Positions 55,686 to 64,000 of a stretch of DNA of 64,000 bases are shown one piece after another. The position numbers and the translations under genes were made by a program. Each line of letters opens with the position of its first letter. Position 1 is the stretch's first letter. Source of the stretch: Pseudomonas sp. GV085 (GTDB lineage Bacteria; Pseudomonadota; Gammaproteobacteria; Pseudomonadales; Pseudomonadaceae); NCBI RefSeq assembly GCF_003050925.1, contig NZ_QAOV01000001.1, positions 1 through 64,000 of the forward strand. Direction: 5' to 3'. The notes beneath the pieces are model-generated. The model did no database searches and was not told the origin of the DNA. It was given only the letters and a program-made list of their open reading frames with translations.

Positions 55686-56708
55686 ATGACCGATCACGCG
55701 TTGCTTCTGGTTAACCTGGGTTCACCTGCCTCCACCTCGGTGGCGGATGTGCGCAGCTACCTCAACCAATTTCTGATGGACCCGTACGTGATCGACCTGC
55801 CATGGCCGGTTCGACGCTTGCTGGTCTCGCTGATCCTGATCAAGCGGCCGGAGCAGTCGGCCCATGCTTATGCCTCGATCTGGTGGGACGAAGGCTCGCC
55901 GCTGGTGGTGCTCAGCCGTCGTTTGCAACAAGCCATGACCGCCCAGTGGCACCACGGCCCGGTCGAACTGGCCATGCGTTACGGCGAGCCTTCGATCGAA
56001 TCGACACTGGTTCGCATGGCTGGGGCGGGGCACAAGCGAATCACGCTGGCGCCGCTATATCCACAGTTCGCCGACAGCACCACCACCACGGTCATCGAGG
56101 AAGCCAAACGCGTGGTACGCGAGAAAAACCTCGACGTACAGCTGTCGGTGCTGCAACCGTTCTACGACCAACCGGAATACCTCGATGCACTGGTGGCCAC
56201 GACCAGGTCCTATCTGGAGCAGGATTTCGATCATTTGCTGATGAGCTTTCACGGCCTGCCGGAACGGCATCTGAAGAAGCTCAACCCCGGTCACAGCTTC
56301 GAGGGTGGCGGTGATTGCTGCGCCGGGGCGCCGCCGGAGGTGGTCGCCACCTGTTATCGCGGCCAATGCCTGCGCACGGCGGCAGAGGTCGCCAAGCGTT
56401 TGGGGCTGCCGGACGGCAAGTGGTCGGTGTCGTTCCAGTCGCGTCTGGGGCGGGCCAAATGGATCGAACCCTACACCGAAGCGCGTCTCGATGAGTTGGC
56501 CAAAAGCGGCGTGAAAAAGATTCTGGTGATGTGCCCGGCGTTCGTTGCCGATTGCATCGAGACACTGGAAGAGATCGGTGATCGCGGCAAGGAGCAATTC
56601 CGCGCAGCGGGAGGGGAGGACCTGGTGCTGGTGCCGTGCCTCAACGATGACCCGCATTGGGCGCGGGCGTTGAGTGCGTTGTGCGAGCGTGCGCCGTTGG
56701 TGCTTTAA
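55686..56708 (+). CDS. hemH: Ferrochelatase
   Basis: 340 residues. Inserts iron into protoporphyrin IX, the last heme step. Active-site His in [12 protein letters not shown], conserved Glu in [15 protein letters not shown]. Protoporphyrin is a photosensitiser, so its place beside photolyase and a light-type regulator is fitting. Confidence 0.94.
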   Translation: MTDHALLLVNLGSPASTSVADVRSYLNQFLMDPYVIDLPWPVRRLLVSLILIKRPEQSAHAYASIWWDEGSPLVVLSRRLQQAMTAQWHHGPVELAMRYGEPSIESTLVRMAGAGHKRITLAPLYPQFADSTTTTVIEEAKRVVREKNLDVQLSVLQPFYDQPEYLDALVATTRSYLEQDFDHLLMSFHGLPERHLKKLNPGHSFEGGGDCCAGAPPEVVATCYRGQCLRTAAEVAKRLGLPDGKWSVSFQSRLGRAKWIEPYTEARLDELAKSGVKKILVMCPAFVADCIETLEEIGDRGKEQFRAAGGEDLVLVPCLNDDPHWARALSALCERAPLVL

Positions 56709-56710
56709 AA

Positions 56711-56776
56711 GCTTCGCCGGCAAGCCGGCTCCTACAGGTTTTGCATAGAACTTGTAGGAGCGGGCTTGCCCGCGAA
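56711..56776. repeat. Pair of outward-facing REP hairpins
   Basis: Two short REPs (GCCGGCAAGCCGGCTCCTAC, then GTAGGAGCGGGCTTGCCCGC) in the reverse order to the other doublets: the CTCCTAC tails face each other in the middle. Confidence 0.7.
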
Positions 56777-56817
56777 TGCTATCTGACTGGCAACAAAGAT
56801 CTCAGGTCTTCATCCAA

Positions 56818-58092
56818 TCAGATCAGCGGCTCCTGCGCCTTCTTGTGTTTCCAGCTGTCATTGCCCGGCAGGATCAGGTTCAAGCCAATCGCCACCACTG
56901 CGCACAGCGCGATGCCCTTGAGGCCGAAATCGTCCGGCCCGGTGCCGGTGCCGATCAGCACGCCGCCGATCCCGAACACCAGGGTCACCGAAACAATCAC
57001 CAGATTGCGTGCCTCGGCCAGATCGATCTTGTGGCGGATCAGCGTGTTCATCCCCACCGCCGCGATCGAACCGAACAACAGGCAGAGAATCCCGCCCATC
57101 ACCGGTACCGGAATGCTTTGCAGCAGTGCGCCGAACTTGCCGATGAACGCCAGGCTGATGGCGAAGATCGCCGCCCAGGTCATGATTTTCGGGTTGTAGT
57201 TCTTGGTCAGCATGACTGCGCCGGTCACTTCGGCGTAGGTGGTGTTGGGCGGGCCACCGAACAGACCGGCCGCCGTGGTGGCAATGCCGTCGCCGAGCAG
57301 GGTGCGGTGCAGGCCAGGTTTCTTCAGGTAATCGCGACCGGTCACGCTACCCACGGCAATCACGCCGCCGATGTGTTCGATGGCCGGAGCCAGGGCTACC
57401 GGAACGATGAACAGGATCGCCTGCCAGTTGAATTCCGGCGCGGTGAAGTTCGGGATGGCGAACCATGGTGCCGCGGCAATCTTCGCGGTATCGACCACGC
57501 CGAAGTAGAACGCCATGCCAAAGCCCACCAGCACGCCGGAGATGATCGGTACCAGACGGAAGATGCCCTTGCCGAAAACCGCGACGATCAACGTGGTCAG
57601 CAGTGCGGGCATCGAGATCATCATCGCCGTCTGGTAATGAATCAATTCACTGCCGTCGCCGGCCTTGCCCATGGCCATGTTGGCGGCAATCGGCGCCATG
57701 GCCAGGCCGATCGCGATGATCACCGGTCCGATCACTACCGGCGGCAGCAGGCGATCGATGAAACCGGTGCCTTTGATCTTCACCGCGAGGCCGAGGAAGG
57801 TGTAGACGAAACCCGCCGCCATCACACCACCCATGGTCGCGGCGAGGCCGAACTGGCCCTTGGCGAGAATGATCGGGGTGATGAAGGCAAAGCTCGATGC
57901 CAGGAACACCGGCACCTGACGCCCGGTGACGATCTGGAACAGGATCGTCCCCAGGCCGGCCGTGAACAGCGCCACGTTCGGGTCAAGGCCGGTGATCAGC
58001 GGCATCAACACCAGGGCACCGAAGGCCACGAACAGCATCTGTGCGCCGGATAGCACCGTGCGCCAGAGCGGATCGTTGAACTCTTGCTGCAT
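56818..58092 (-). CDS. uraA: Uracil permease, NAT family
   Basis: About 424 residues with about 14 membrane segments. The ATG at 58092 has AAGGA 9 bases upstream; a GTG at 58098 overlaps the upp stop. GGPPNTTYAEVTGAVMLTKNYNP is the NAT signature region. Uracil:H+ symport, coupled with upp for pyrimidine salvage. Confidence 0.92.
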   Translation of the reverse strand: MQQEFNDPLWRTVLSGAQMLFVAFGALVLMPLITGLDPNVALFTAGLGTILFQIVTGRQVPVFLASSFAFITPIILAKGQFGLAATMGGVMAAGFVYTFLGLAVKIKGTGFIDRLLPPVVIGPVIIAIGLAMAPIAANMAMGKAGDGSELIHYQTAMMISMPALLTTLIVAVFGKGIFRLVPIISGVLVGFGMAFYFGVVDTAKIAAAPWFAIPNFTAPEFNWQAILFIVPVALAPAIEHIGGVIAVGSVTGRDYLKKPGLHRTLLGDGIATTAAGLFGGPPNTTYAEVTGAVMLTKNYNPKIMTWAAIFAISLAFIGKFGALLQSIPVPVMGGILCLLFGSIAAVGMNTLIRHKIDLAEARNLVIVSVTLVFGIGGVLIGTGTGPDDFGLKGIALCAVVAIGLNLILPGNDSWKHKKAQEPLI

Positions 58093-58094
58093 GC

Positions 58095-58733
58095 TCACGC
58101 GTCCTTCTGCTTGGTGCCGAAGATCTTGTCACCGGCATCGCCAAGCCCTGGGATGATGTAGCCGTGCTCGTTCAGTTTTTGATCAATGGAAGCGGTGTAG
58201 ATGATCACGTCCGGGTGAGCTTTCTCTACGGCGGCGATGCCTTCTGGCGCGGCGACCAGCACCATGGCGCGGATGTCCTTGCAGCCGGCTTTTTTCAGCA
58301 GGTCGATGGTGGCTACCATCGAGCCGCCGGTGGCGAGCATCGGGTCGATGATCATGGCCAGGCGTTCGTCGATTTCCGGTACCAGTTTTTCCAGATAGGT
58401 GTGGGCTTCGAGGGTTTCCTCGTTACGGGCCACGCCGACGGCGCTGACTTTGGCGCCCGGGATCAGGCTGAGTACGCCTTCGAGCATGCCGATGCCGGCA
58501 CGCAGGATTGGCACTACGGTGATTTTTTTGCCGGCGATTTTCTCGACCGATACGGTGCCGCACCAGCCTTCGATATCGTAGGATTCCAGCGGCAGGTCTT
58601 TGGTAGCTTCATAGGTCAGCAGGGCGCCGACTTCCTGAGCGAGCTCACGGAAATTCTTCGTGCTGATGTCTGCGCGGCGCATAAGGCCAAGTTTATGACG
58701 GATCAGCGGGTGGCGGATCTCATGAATGGGCAT
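58095..58733 (-). CDS. upp: Uracil phosphoribosyltransferase
   Basis: 212 residues. PRPP loop [18 protein letters not shown]. Converts uracil to UMP with PRPP. Stop overlaps the uraA region by a few bases, so the two are co-expressed. Divergent from hpt. Confidence 0.95.
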   Translation of the reverse strand: MPIHEIRHPLIRHKLGLMRRADISTKNFRELAQEVGALLTYEATKDLPLESYDIEGWCGTVSVEKIAGKKITVVPILRAGIGMLEGVLSLIPGAKVSAVGVARNEETLEAHTYLEKLVPEIDERLAMIIDPMLATGGSMVATIDLLKKAGCKDIRAMVLVAAPEGIAAVEKAHPDVIIYTASIDQKLNEHGYIIPGLGDAGDKIFGTKQKDA

Positions 58734-58908
58734 GGGGAAAGGCTCCGGCGGCGGGCAAAAAAACCGGTCTAGATTAATCTATCCGAGGGTGTTGTCCTAT
58801 AGACATACAGTACGTTAGTCCACAAAGGCTTGATCTGACCTCGCTTGATGCGTACCTTTGCCCGCTTTTCCGAATCCGTACCTCCCCTCAACCCCCCTGG
58901 AGAGCGCC

Positions 58909-59466
58909 ATGTCCGCTGATCTCGAGCATATCCGTCAAATCATGCGAGAGGCTGACTGCCTGTACACCGAAGCTGAAGTCGAGGCGGCCATCGCTCGCGT
59001 CGGTGCACAAATCAACGATCAACTGGCGGACAGCAATCCGGTGGTGTTCTGCGTGATGAACGGCGGGCTGATTTTCTCCGGCAAGCTGCTGACCTATCTG
59101 CACTTCCCGCTGGAAGCGTCCTACCTGCACGCCACCCGCTATCGCAACGAAACCAGCGGCGGTGACCTGTTCTGGAAAGCCAAGCCGGAAGTGTCCTTCA
59201 TCGACCGTGATGTGCTGATCATCGACGACATCCTCGACGAAGGTCACACCCTGGGCGCGATCATCGACTTCTGCAAACACGCTGGCGCACGTAAAGTGCA
59301 CACCGCTGTGCTGATCGACAAAGACCACGACCGCAAGGCCCGTCCGGACCTCAAGGCCGATTTCGTCGGTCTGCCGTGCATCGATCGCTACATCTTCGGT
59401 TATGGTATGGACTACAAAGGCTACTGGCGTAACGCCAACGGGATTTTCGCCGTTAAAGGAATGTAA
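58909..59466 (+). CDS. hpt: Hypoxanthine-guanine phosphoribosyltransferase
   Basis: About 185 residues. PRPP loop DVLIIDDILDEGHTLG, and YFGYGMDYKGYWRN near the end. Purine salvage. Start at MSADLEHIR (58909), with TGGAGAG upstream; a longer frame from 58858 is unlikely. Confidence 0.93.
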   Translation: MSADLEHIRQIMREADCLYTEAEVEAAIARVGAQINDQLADSNPVVFCVMNGGLIFSGKLLTYLHFPLEASYLHATRYRNETSGGDLFWKAKPEVSFIDRDVLIIDDILDEGHTLGAIIDFCKHAGARKVHTAVLIDKDHDRKARPDLKADFVGLPCIDRYIFGYGMDYKGYWRNANGIFAVKGM

Positions 59467-59469
59467 GAC

Positions 59470-59943
59470 ATGGATACGCCTCGCTTTCTGGATCAGACCT
59501 TGTTCGCCGAGCTGGCCGGGAAAGCCGCGGCCAATCCTCGTGGGCGTCAGCATCACAACTTCCATCAGATGGAAGACGCATGCCATCGCATGGCGGTGGG
59601 GTTGCAGCCGTCCACGTATATCCCGCCTCACCGGCATTTGGGTGACAACAAGGCCGAAACCCTGTTGGTCCTCAAGGGCCGGCTGGGCGTGTTGATCTTC
59701 GATGAGACCGGTACGGTGCTGAACAAGACTGTGCTTCAGGCCGGTGGCGACTGTGTTGGCGTGGACCTGCCGACCGGTGTGTTCCATGGTTTGGTGGTGC
59801 TGGAAGCCGACAGCCTGATGTTCGAGTGCAAGGCCGGTCCCTATCGTCCGGTCGGCGAAGGTGAGCTGGCTCACTGGGCGCCGCGCGAAGGCGAGCCCGG
59901 CGTTGCCGAGTATCAGGCCTGGATGCGCGCGCAGTTCGATTGA
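59470..59943 (+). CDS. WbuC-family cupin metalloprotein
   Basis: 157 residues. Cupin motif 1 YIPPHRHLGDNKAETLLVLK, with His ligands and Glu, and motif 2 LPTGVFHGLVV. In O-antigen loci WbuC is of unclear role; here it is 3 bases after hpt. Confidence 0.87.
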   Translation: MDTPRFLDQTLFAELAGKAAANPRGRQHHNFHQMEDACHRMAVGLQPSTYIPPHRHLGDNKAETLLVLKGRLGVLIFDETGTVLNKTVLQAGGDCVGVDLPTGVFHGLVVLEADSLMFECKAGPYRPVGEGELAHWAPREGEPGVAEYQAWMRAQFD

Positions 59944-59954
59944 TACATGCCTTC

Positions 59955-60068
59955 TGTAGGAGCGAGCTTGCTCGCGATGGGCGTGAACGATAACGCGTGC
60001 TGTCTGGAAGCATGCGTCGCCTTCAAGTTCATCGTCGGAACGCCGCCCGGAGCAAGCTCGCTCCTACA
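59955..60068. repeat. REPIN, chimeric arms
   Basis: A 114-base element built like the one at 25266: the left arm ends in GCTCGCGATGG and the right arm contains GTCGGAACGCCGCCCGGAGC. The centre CGATAACGCGTG at 59989 is the reverse complement of the centre at 25321. Confidence 0.85.
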
Positions 60069-60110
60069 GGGGCGTGATAAAGTGCCCGGCCCCGCCCTCC
60101 GGAGCTTGTC

Positions 60111-60596
60111 ATGAGCCGTTCGATCCGCTGCTGCGCCGCCTTGTTGCTGACCCTCAGCCTGCCTTTGGCTGCCGCACCTGCGCCCATGCACAGTCAATTT
60201 CTGCCGCCGGACGATCTCACTCTGCGCGATGCCGATCCCGAACAGCAGCAACTGATGCAAGTCACCGATTATTCGGTGGTGGTCGGTGCCCAGCGTCAAT
60301 CCAATCAACAGCCGATTCCGGTCACGTCGCCTTTAATGATTCGTCTCAAGGGTAAATCCCTGAACAAGGGCGCCACCATCAGTCAGGTGCTGGTCAACTT
60401 CGATGGTGAAAGCAAAAGCCTGAAGAAGCCGGTCTACGACGATAAGAGCAAAACCCTGACCCTCTATTACCCGCTCGCTCAATACCGCGTGGTGATCGAT
60501 TTGCTGCGCAATGACACGGTGTATTGTCAGTTTCTCAGCTATGCCAATGGCCATGTCTGGGCCGATCTGCACACCGGTAGCACTCGTCCGCGTTGA
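60111..60596 (+). CDS. Secreted conserved protein of unknown function
   Basis: 161 residues. Signal peptide MSRSIRCCAALLLTLSLPLA with likely cleavage near AAA-AP. The mature part is beta-rich with no known domain. Short ribosome site GGAG before the ATG. Its 3' end lies 63 bases before the next small gene on the same strand. Confidence 0.72.
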   Translation: MSRSIRCCAALLLTLSLPLAAAPAPMHSQFLPPDDLTLRDADPEQQQLMQVTDYSVVVGAQRQSNQQPIPVTSPLMIRLKGKSLNKGATISQVLVNFDGESKSLKKPVYDDKSKTLTLYYPLAQYRVVIDLLRNDTVYCQFLSYANGHVWADLHTGSTRPR

Positions 60597-60659
60597 GCCT
60601 TGTGCCTGCGCAGGGGTAAACTGCCCGCCCCGTGTAATGTCTGCGAGCTGGAGTCGGCA

Positions 60660-60947
60660 ATGCGTAAAGATAAAAAACAAGTGATTGGTGACGAGATCGG
60701 CGATGAGCAGATCAAGTTGTTCCTCGATTTCGAACCGGTCGACGCGACTTCTCCGTCCCTGCACAAACTGGTCAAGGCCTACCGTGGCCTGCGCATCGAC
60801 GATTTCGAGCGTTTCCTGACGTTCTTCGTCGATGCGGGTTACGACGTGAATGGCAAGGATGAGCACGGCAATGACTTAGTCGCCCTGATCAAGGATCAGC
60901 GCAACGCCGCCGAGTACATCGAGCTGATCAACAAGGCTCGCGGTTAA
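60660..60947 (+). CDS. PA4642-family small protein
   Basis: 95 residues from the ATG at 60660. Conserved in Pseudomonas at this location as the PA4642 family; the sequence is acidic with a segment resembling one ankyrin-like helix pair (DAGYDVNGKDEHGNDLVALI). Function unknown. Confidence 0.8.
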   Translation: MRKDKKQVIGDEIGDEQIKLFLDFEPVDATSPSLHKLVKAYRGLRIDDFERFLTFFVDAGYDVNGKDEHGNDLVALIKDQRNAAEYIELINKARG

Positions 60948-60961
60948 GATCTTTTAAAGGC

Positions 60962-61003
60962 ACAAAAAAACGCCCCGCCCTCAATGAGGACGGGGCGTTT
61001 TTC
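60962..61003. terminator. Bidirectional terminator between the PA4642-type gene and mqo
   Basis: Stem AAACGCCCCG/CGGGGCGTTT with A and T runs on either side, between converging genes. Confidence 0.9.
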
Positions 61004-61014
61004 ATGCGGCCGAA

Positions 61015-62523
61015 TCAAGCGTAGCTTTCGGTCTCGTTACTGGCTTCAACCAGTTCCAGCGCGACGTTGTTGTGCGCATTGATCTTGCGATACAGCGCAG
61101 CGTCGGTTTCCAGAACCTTTTCCCGGGCCGGGAAGATTTCGGCCAGTTTGGTGGCCCATTCGCCCTTGGCTTTGCCCGGGAAGCATTTTTCGATCAGCTC
61201 AAGCATGATCGAAACGGTCACCGAGGCACCTGGCGAAGCGCCGAGCAGTGCCGCCAGGGAACCGTCCTTGGCCGCGACCAGTTCGGTACCGAATTGCAGG
61301 ACGCCGCCTTTTTTCGGGTCTTTCTTGATGATTTGCACCCGTTGGCCGGCCACTTCCAGGCGCCAGTCTTCGGCTTTCGCTTGCGGGTAGAAGCGACGCA
61401 GGGATTCCAGGCGCTGCTCCATCGACTGCATCACTTCGCTGACCAGGTACTTGGTCAGGTCCATGTTGTTTTTCGCCACGGACAGCATCGGACCGATGTT
61501 GCCGGCACGAACCGACATCGGCAGGTCCATGAAGGAACCGTGCTTGAGGAACTTGGTGGTGAAGCCGGCGTATGGTCCGAACAGCAGGGACTTCTTGCCT
61601 TCGACCACGCGGGTGTCCAGGTGCGGCACGGACATTGGCGGCGAACCCACGGCAGCCTGGCTGTAGACCTTGGCCTGGTGGTGCTTGACCACTTCCGGGT
61701 TGTCGCAACGCAGCCACTGGCCGCTGATCGGGAAGCCGCCGAAGCCTTTGCTCTCTTCGATACCAGAGGCTTGCAGCAGCGGCAGTGCCGCGCCGCCCGC
61801 GCCGAGGAAGACGAATTTGGCATCGACTTCACGGGTGTTGCCGCTGTTGACGTCCTTGATGCTGACGGTCCAGCCACCGTTGCTGCGCTTGAGGCCGGTC
61901 ACGCGCTTGCAGTACTTGACCTGGGCATCGGGTGCGCTGGTCAGGTGCTTGAGCAACTGGTTGGTCAGGGCGCCGAAGTTGACGTCGGTGCCATTGATCA
62001 CGCGGGTCGCGGCGAGGGTTTCCCCAGGATCGCGGCCAGGCATCATCAGCGGCATCCACTCGGCCATCTTGGCCTTGTCTTCGGTGTATTCCATGTCCGC
62101 GAAGGCGTGGTGCTTGCTCAGCACCTTGAAGCGTTCCTTGAGGAAGGACACGCCACTTTCGCCTTGCACGAAACTCAGGTGTGGCACCGGGCTGATAAAC
62201 GATTTGCACGAGCCGAACGTGCCTTTCCTGGTCAAATACGACCAGAACTGCTTCGACACCTCGAACTGGGTGTTGATGTGCACGGCTTTCTTGATGTCGA
62301 CGGTGCCATCGGCGGCCTGCGGCGTGTAGTTGAGCTCACACAGCCCGGCGTGGCCGGTACCGGCGTTGTTCCACGGATTGGAACTCTCCGCGGCACCGGA
62401 ATCCATCAGCTCGACGACTTCCAGCTTGATTGCGGGGTCGAGCTCTTTGAGCAGTACCGCCAGGGTGGCACTCATGATGCCGGCCCCAACCAGTACTACG
62501 TCGACTGCTTCGTTATGCGCCAT
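61015..62523 (-). CDS. mqo: Malate:quinone oxidoreductase
   Basis: 502 residues. Membrane-associated FAD enzyme of the TCA cycle, passing electrons from malate to quinones. FAD motif [19 protein letters not shown] at the N-terminus and [18 protein letters not shown]. Start with GGAGA 8 bases upstream. Large upstream gene-free space (62524-63261). Confidence 0.95.
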   Translation of the reverse strand: MAHNEAVDVVLVGAGIMSATLAVLLKELDPAIKLEVVELMDSGAAESSNPWNNAGTGHAGLCELNYTPQAADGTVDIKKAVHINTQFEVSKQFWSYLTRKGTFGSCKSFISPVPHLSFVQGESGVSFLKERFKVLSKHHAFADMEYTEDKAKMAEWMPLMMPGRDPGETLAATRVINGTDVNFGALTNQLLKHLTSAPDAQVKYCKRVTGLKRSNGGWTVSIKDVNSGNTREVDAKFVFLGAGGAALPLLQASGIEESKGFGGFPISGQWLRCDNPEVVKHHQAKVYSQAAVGSPPMSVPHLDTRVVEGKKSLLFGPYAGFTTKFLKHGSFMDLPMSVRAGNIGPMLSVAKNNMDLTKYLVSEVMQSMEQRLESLRRFYPQAKAEDWRLEVAGQRVQIIKKDPKKGGVLQFGTELVAAKDGSLAALLGASPGASVTVSIMLELIEKCFPGKAKGEWATKLAEIFPAREKVLETDAALYRKINAHNNVALELVEASNETESYA

Positions 62524-63261
62524 TTAACGCGTCTCCAAAATCTGCAGCACCAAATTGTCGGCATGGCTGCCAGGCGTTCCGGGGCGTGTCAGTGATGCCC
62601 CTGGTTCTCTTGGCAGTGTCGCCATGTCCGAATCTTCGCAATTTATCGCAACTTCGACGGACGCTACCTGCCGGGCCTATGAGCCATATGAACTCATTTC
62701 AGCGCGCGGGAGGCAATTCGACTTATGGTCGATACATCCGTTTGTGCAACCAAATCCGTAGCGGACAGGCTTCAGGCTCCGGTGTTCGAGGAATACTCGG
62801 TCCTGTGTCGTTGGGCTGTTGTAGACGCTAATGGTGCATGTTCAGACGCAAAACTATTCATTTGCTCGCCACACTCTTGTGAAGTTGTGAAAACCCGTTT
62901 TTTTCACGCTCTTTTGAAGACGTGAACCTCAAAAAGGGCTGTCCCAGCCTGGCACCGTGCCCGGATGAATTTGCCGCCATGGGATACAAGGCAGGCAAAA
63001 CGGGCAGACAGCTCAGTGACCGAGCGTAATGACAGCTCTGCAGATTCGCGAAAAGTGGAGGTTTTGCTCAACAAAACAGCAAGCGCGCCAGCTTCACTCG
63101 ATCTGTGTGGGCGGCTCTCTGTGGGCGGTGCGGGGTGTCAATACAAGCGCATTGACGATGCTGCGAGGCCCGATCAGGAGACGTCCTTATAATCGGGGGG
63201 AGATTGTATCTAAGAAACGCAGGGAAATGGTCGTGTTTAATGACTTTTATTAGGTGTTTGG
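62524..63261. other. Gene-free region upstream of mqo
   Basis: 738 bases with no ORF of coding character on either strand and lower GC than the neighbours. It holds the mqo promoter region, a CACGCTCTTTTGAAGACGTG dyad near 62908, and a TATAAT sequence at 63188 on the plus strand without a clear -35. No REP, terminator or RNA fold is recognised. Confidence 0.5.
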
Positions 63262-63501
63262 TCAGGTCGTCATCAGATGCTGCGCACGTGAGCGTGGCTG
63301 TTGCTGTTGCGAAACGACGCGGGCGCCGGCCGGCAGCGGCTGATTCAGCCAGTTCAGACGGACTTCTTCGATTTCAACCCAGCCATCGCCCATGGGCTGG
63401 AGGCTGCACTGCTTGAAGGCCTGGCAGTGGCCATTGCGGTCGAGCAGGGCGAAGCAGCGATGCAGTGGGCGTGGCGCGAACAGAGAGATCAGATGGCGCA
63501 T
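63262..63501 (-). CDS. Small conserved protein of unknown function (PA4639-like)
   Basis: 79 residues. Contains RCFALLDRNGHCQAFKQCSLQP and WVEIEEVRLNWLNQPLPAGA. Conserved in Pseudomonas between mqo and the next lipoprotein gene. No domain known. Coding character fits. Confidence 0.65.
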   Translation of the reverse strand: MRHLISLFAPRPLHRCFALLDRNGHCQAFKQCSLQPMGDGWVEIEEVRLNWLNQPLPAGARVVSQQQQPRSRAQHLMTT

Positions 63502-63705
63502 GGTGAAGTACCGTGTGGATGACTGCCGATAAGGTTGCCTTCAGGTCGTTACGTGCAAGTGTATGAGTGGTGACACCTGTGTGACAGGAACCGCATCCCT
63601 CAGGGGGTGTCAGAGATTTCATCAAACATTGTGAGGTGCTGGTTCCCCGCAGTGGCGCACCGCTATACTGCCGGCCTGTTTGTGCCTGATTCTGGAGAGA
63701 AGAGC

Positions 63706-64000
63706 ATGTTGCAACGCCTGTTGTTCGGTTTGATCACTGTGACCAGCTTGACCCTGGTTGGCTGCGCCCACAGCCCGCAACAACTGAACCCGGAACCCAA
63801 GCTGACCGCCCAGTTGGCCCCGGTCGGCCATGGCCAGCCTGTCGTGGTACGTGTAGTGGACGGTCGTCCGTCACCGACGCTGGGCACCCGTGGTGGCCTT
63901 TACCCGGAGACCAGCGCGATCACCGTGCAGGGCGCGCAGATTTTGCCGAAGCTGCAAGCCCAGGCTGAAGCCGCCGTGCGTCTGTTGGGCTTTACCCCGA
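63706..64000 (+). CDS. YajG-type lipoprotein (5' part, cut by window end)
   Basis: First 98 codons. Signal peptide and lipobox LVGCAHSP (Cys20 region), then VVVRVVDGRPSPTLGTRGGL, which matches the YajG family of outer-membrane lipoproteins of unknown role. Ribosome site GGAGAGAAG just upstream of the ATG. Confidence 0.8.
   Translation, partial: MLQRLLFGLITVTSLTLVGCAHSPQQLNPEPKLTAQLAPVGHGQPVVVRVVDGRPSPTLGTRGGLYPETSAITVQGAQILPKLQAQAEAAVRLLGFTP

Noticed and set aside
61072..62595. Long plus-strand frame over mqo
   Set aside because: Shadow; Mqo motifs are all on the minus strand.

Overview
The window is a stretch of Pseudomonas chromosome, most likely from the P. fluorescens group. This rests on about 60 percent GC, Pseudomonas-type 23S and 5S rRNA, many REP/REPIN elements of fluorescent pseudomonads, and gene order that largely follows the P. 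aeruginosa PA4690 to PA4638 region. Strain-level identity cannot be given from sequence alone. No prophage, insertion sequence, integrase or CRISPR array is visible; the content is core genome with a few accessory insertions.

Layout. 1-410: 3' end of 23S rRNA, 5S rRNA and the rrn terminator. 645-4210: envelope lipid-transport operon (a LetA/PqiA protein split in two, and a six-MCE LetB). 4405-9216 (minus): the condensin operon mksF-mksE-mksB. 9416-10646: the replisome psi subunit gene and rimI, divergent from mksF across a perfect DnaA box. 10787-21526: mixed metabolism and signalling, including an acidic protein, beta-carbonic anhydrase, a SET-domain protein, a short-chain fatty-acid transporter, an MHS-type MFS transporter, a soluble PAS-PAS chemoreceptor with a sigma-28-like promoter, a flavin reductase, a cupin, an AraC regulator and D-Ala-D-Ala ligase. 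21584-22042: a HigA-type antitoxin beside the C-terminal remnant of its toxin gene. 22160-25264: gamma-glutamyltransferase lipoprotein and a DUF2817 peptidase. 25425-32170: tRNA-Met, a five-gene polyamine-type ABC transporter/amidase operon and its divergent LysR regulator. 32186-35795: a transmembrane chemoreceptor and a fosmidomycin-resistance exporter. 35975-42893 (minus): the housekeeping block TPR lipoprotein-lolB-ispE-tRNA-Gln-prs-rplY-pth-ychF. 43227-47959: hemA-prfA-prmC-moeB-murI, followed by pagL.

48725-56708 is the most interesting part. A minus-strand operon (DUF523/DUF1722 protein, MerR/LitR-like regulator, DNA photolyase, a 34-codon small ORF and a short-chain dehydrogenase) sits beside a renalase-like FAD oxidoreductase and, divergently, a TIGR01777 epimerase and ferrochelatase. 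Three copies of a T(G/A)TACA-N12-TGTACA motif lie upstream of the photolyase operon and the oxidoreductase gene. This looks like a locally encoded light or photo-oxidative stress regulon. The dehydrogenase carries Cys in place of its catalytic Tyr.

56818-64000: uracil permease and uracil phosphoribosyltransferase (uraA, upp), hpt, a WbuC cupin, two small conserved proteins, malate:quinone oxidoreductase, a 740-base stretch without a recognisable gene, a small conserved protein and the start of a YajG-type lipoprotein gene.

REP-type inverted repeats lie at eleven places between genes. Several are chimeric, with the two arms belonging to different REP types.
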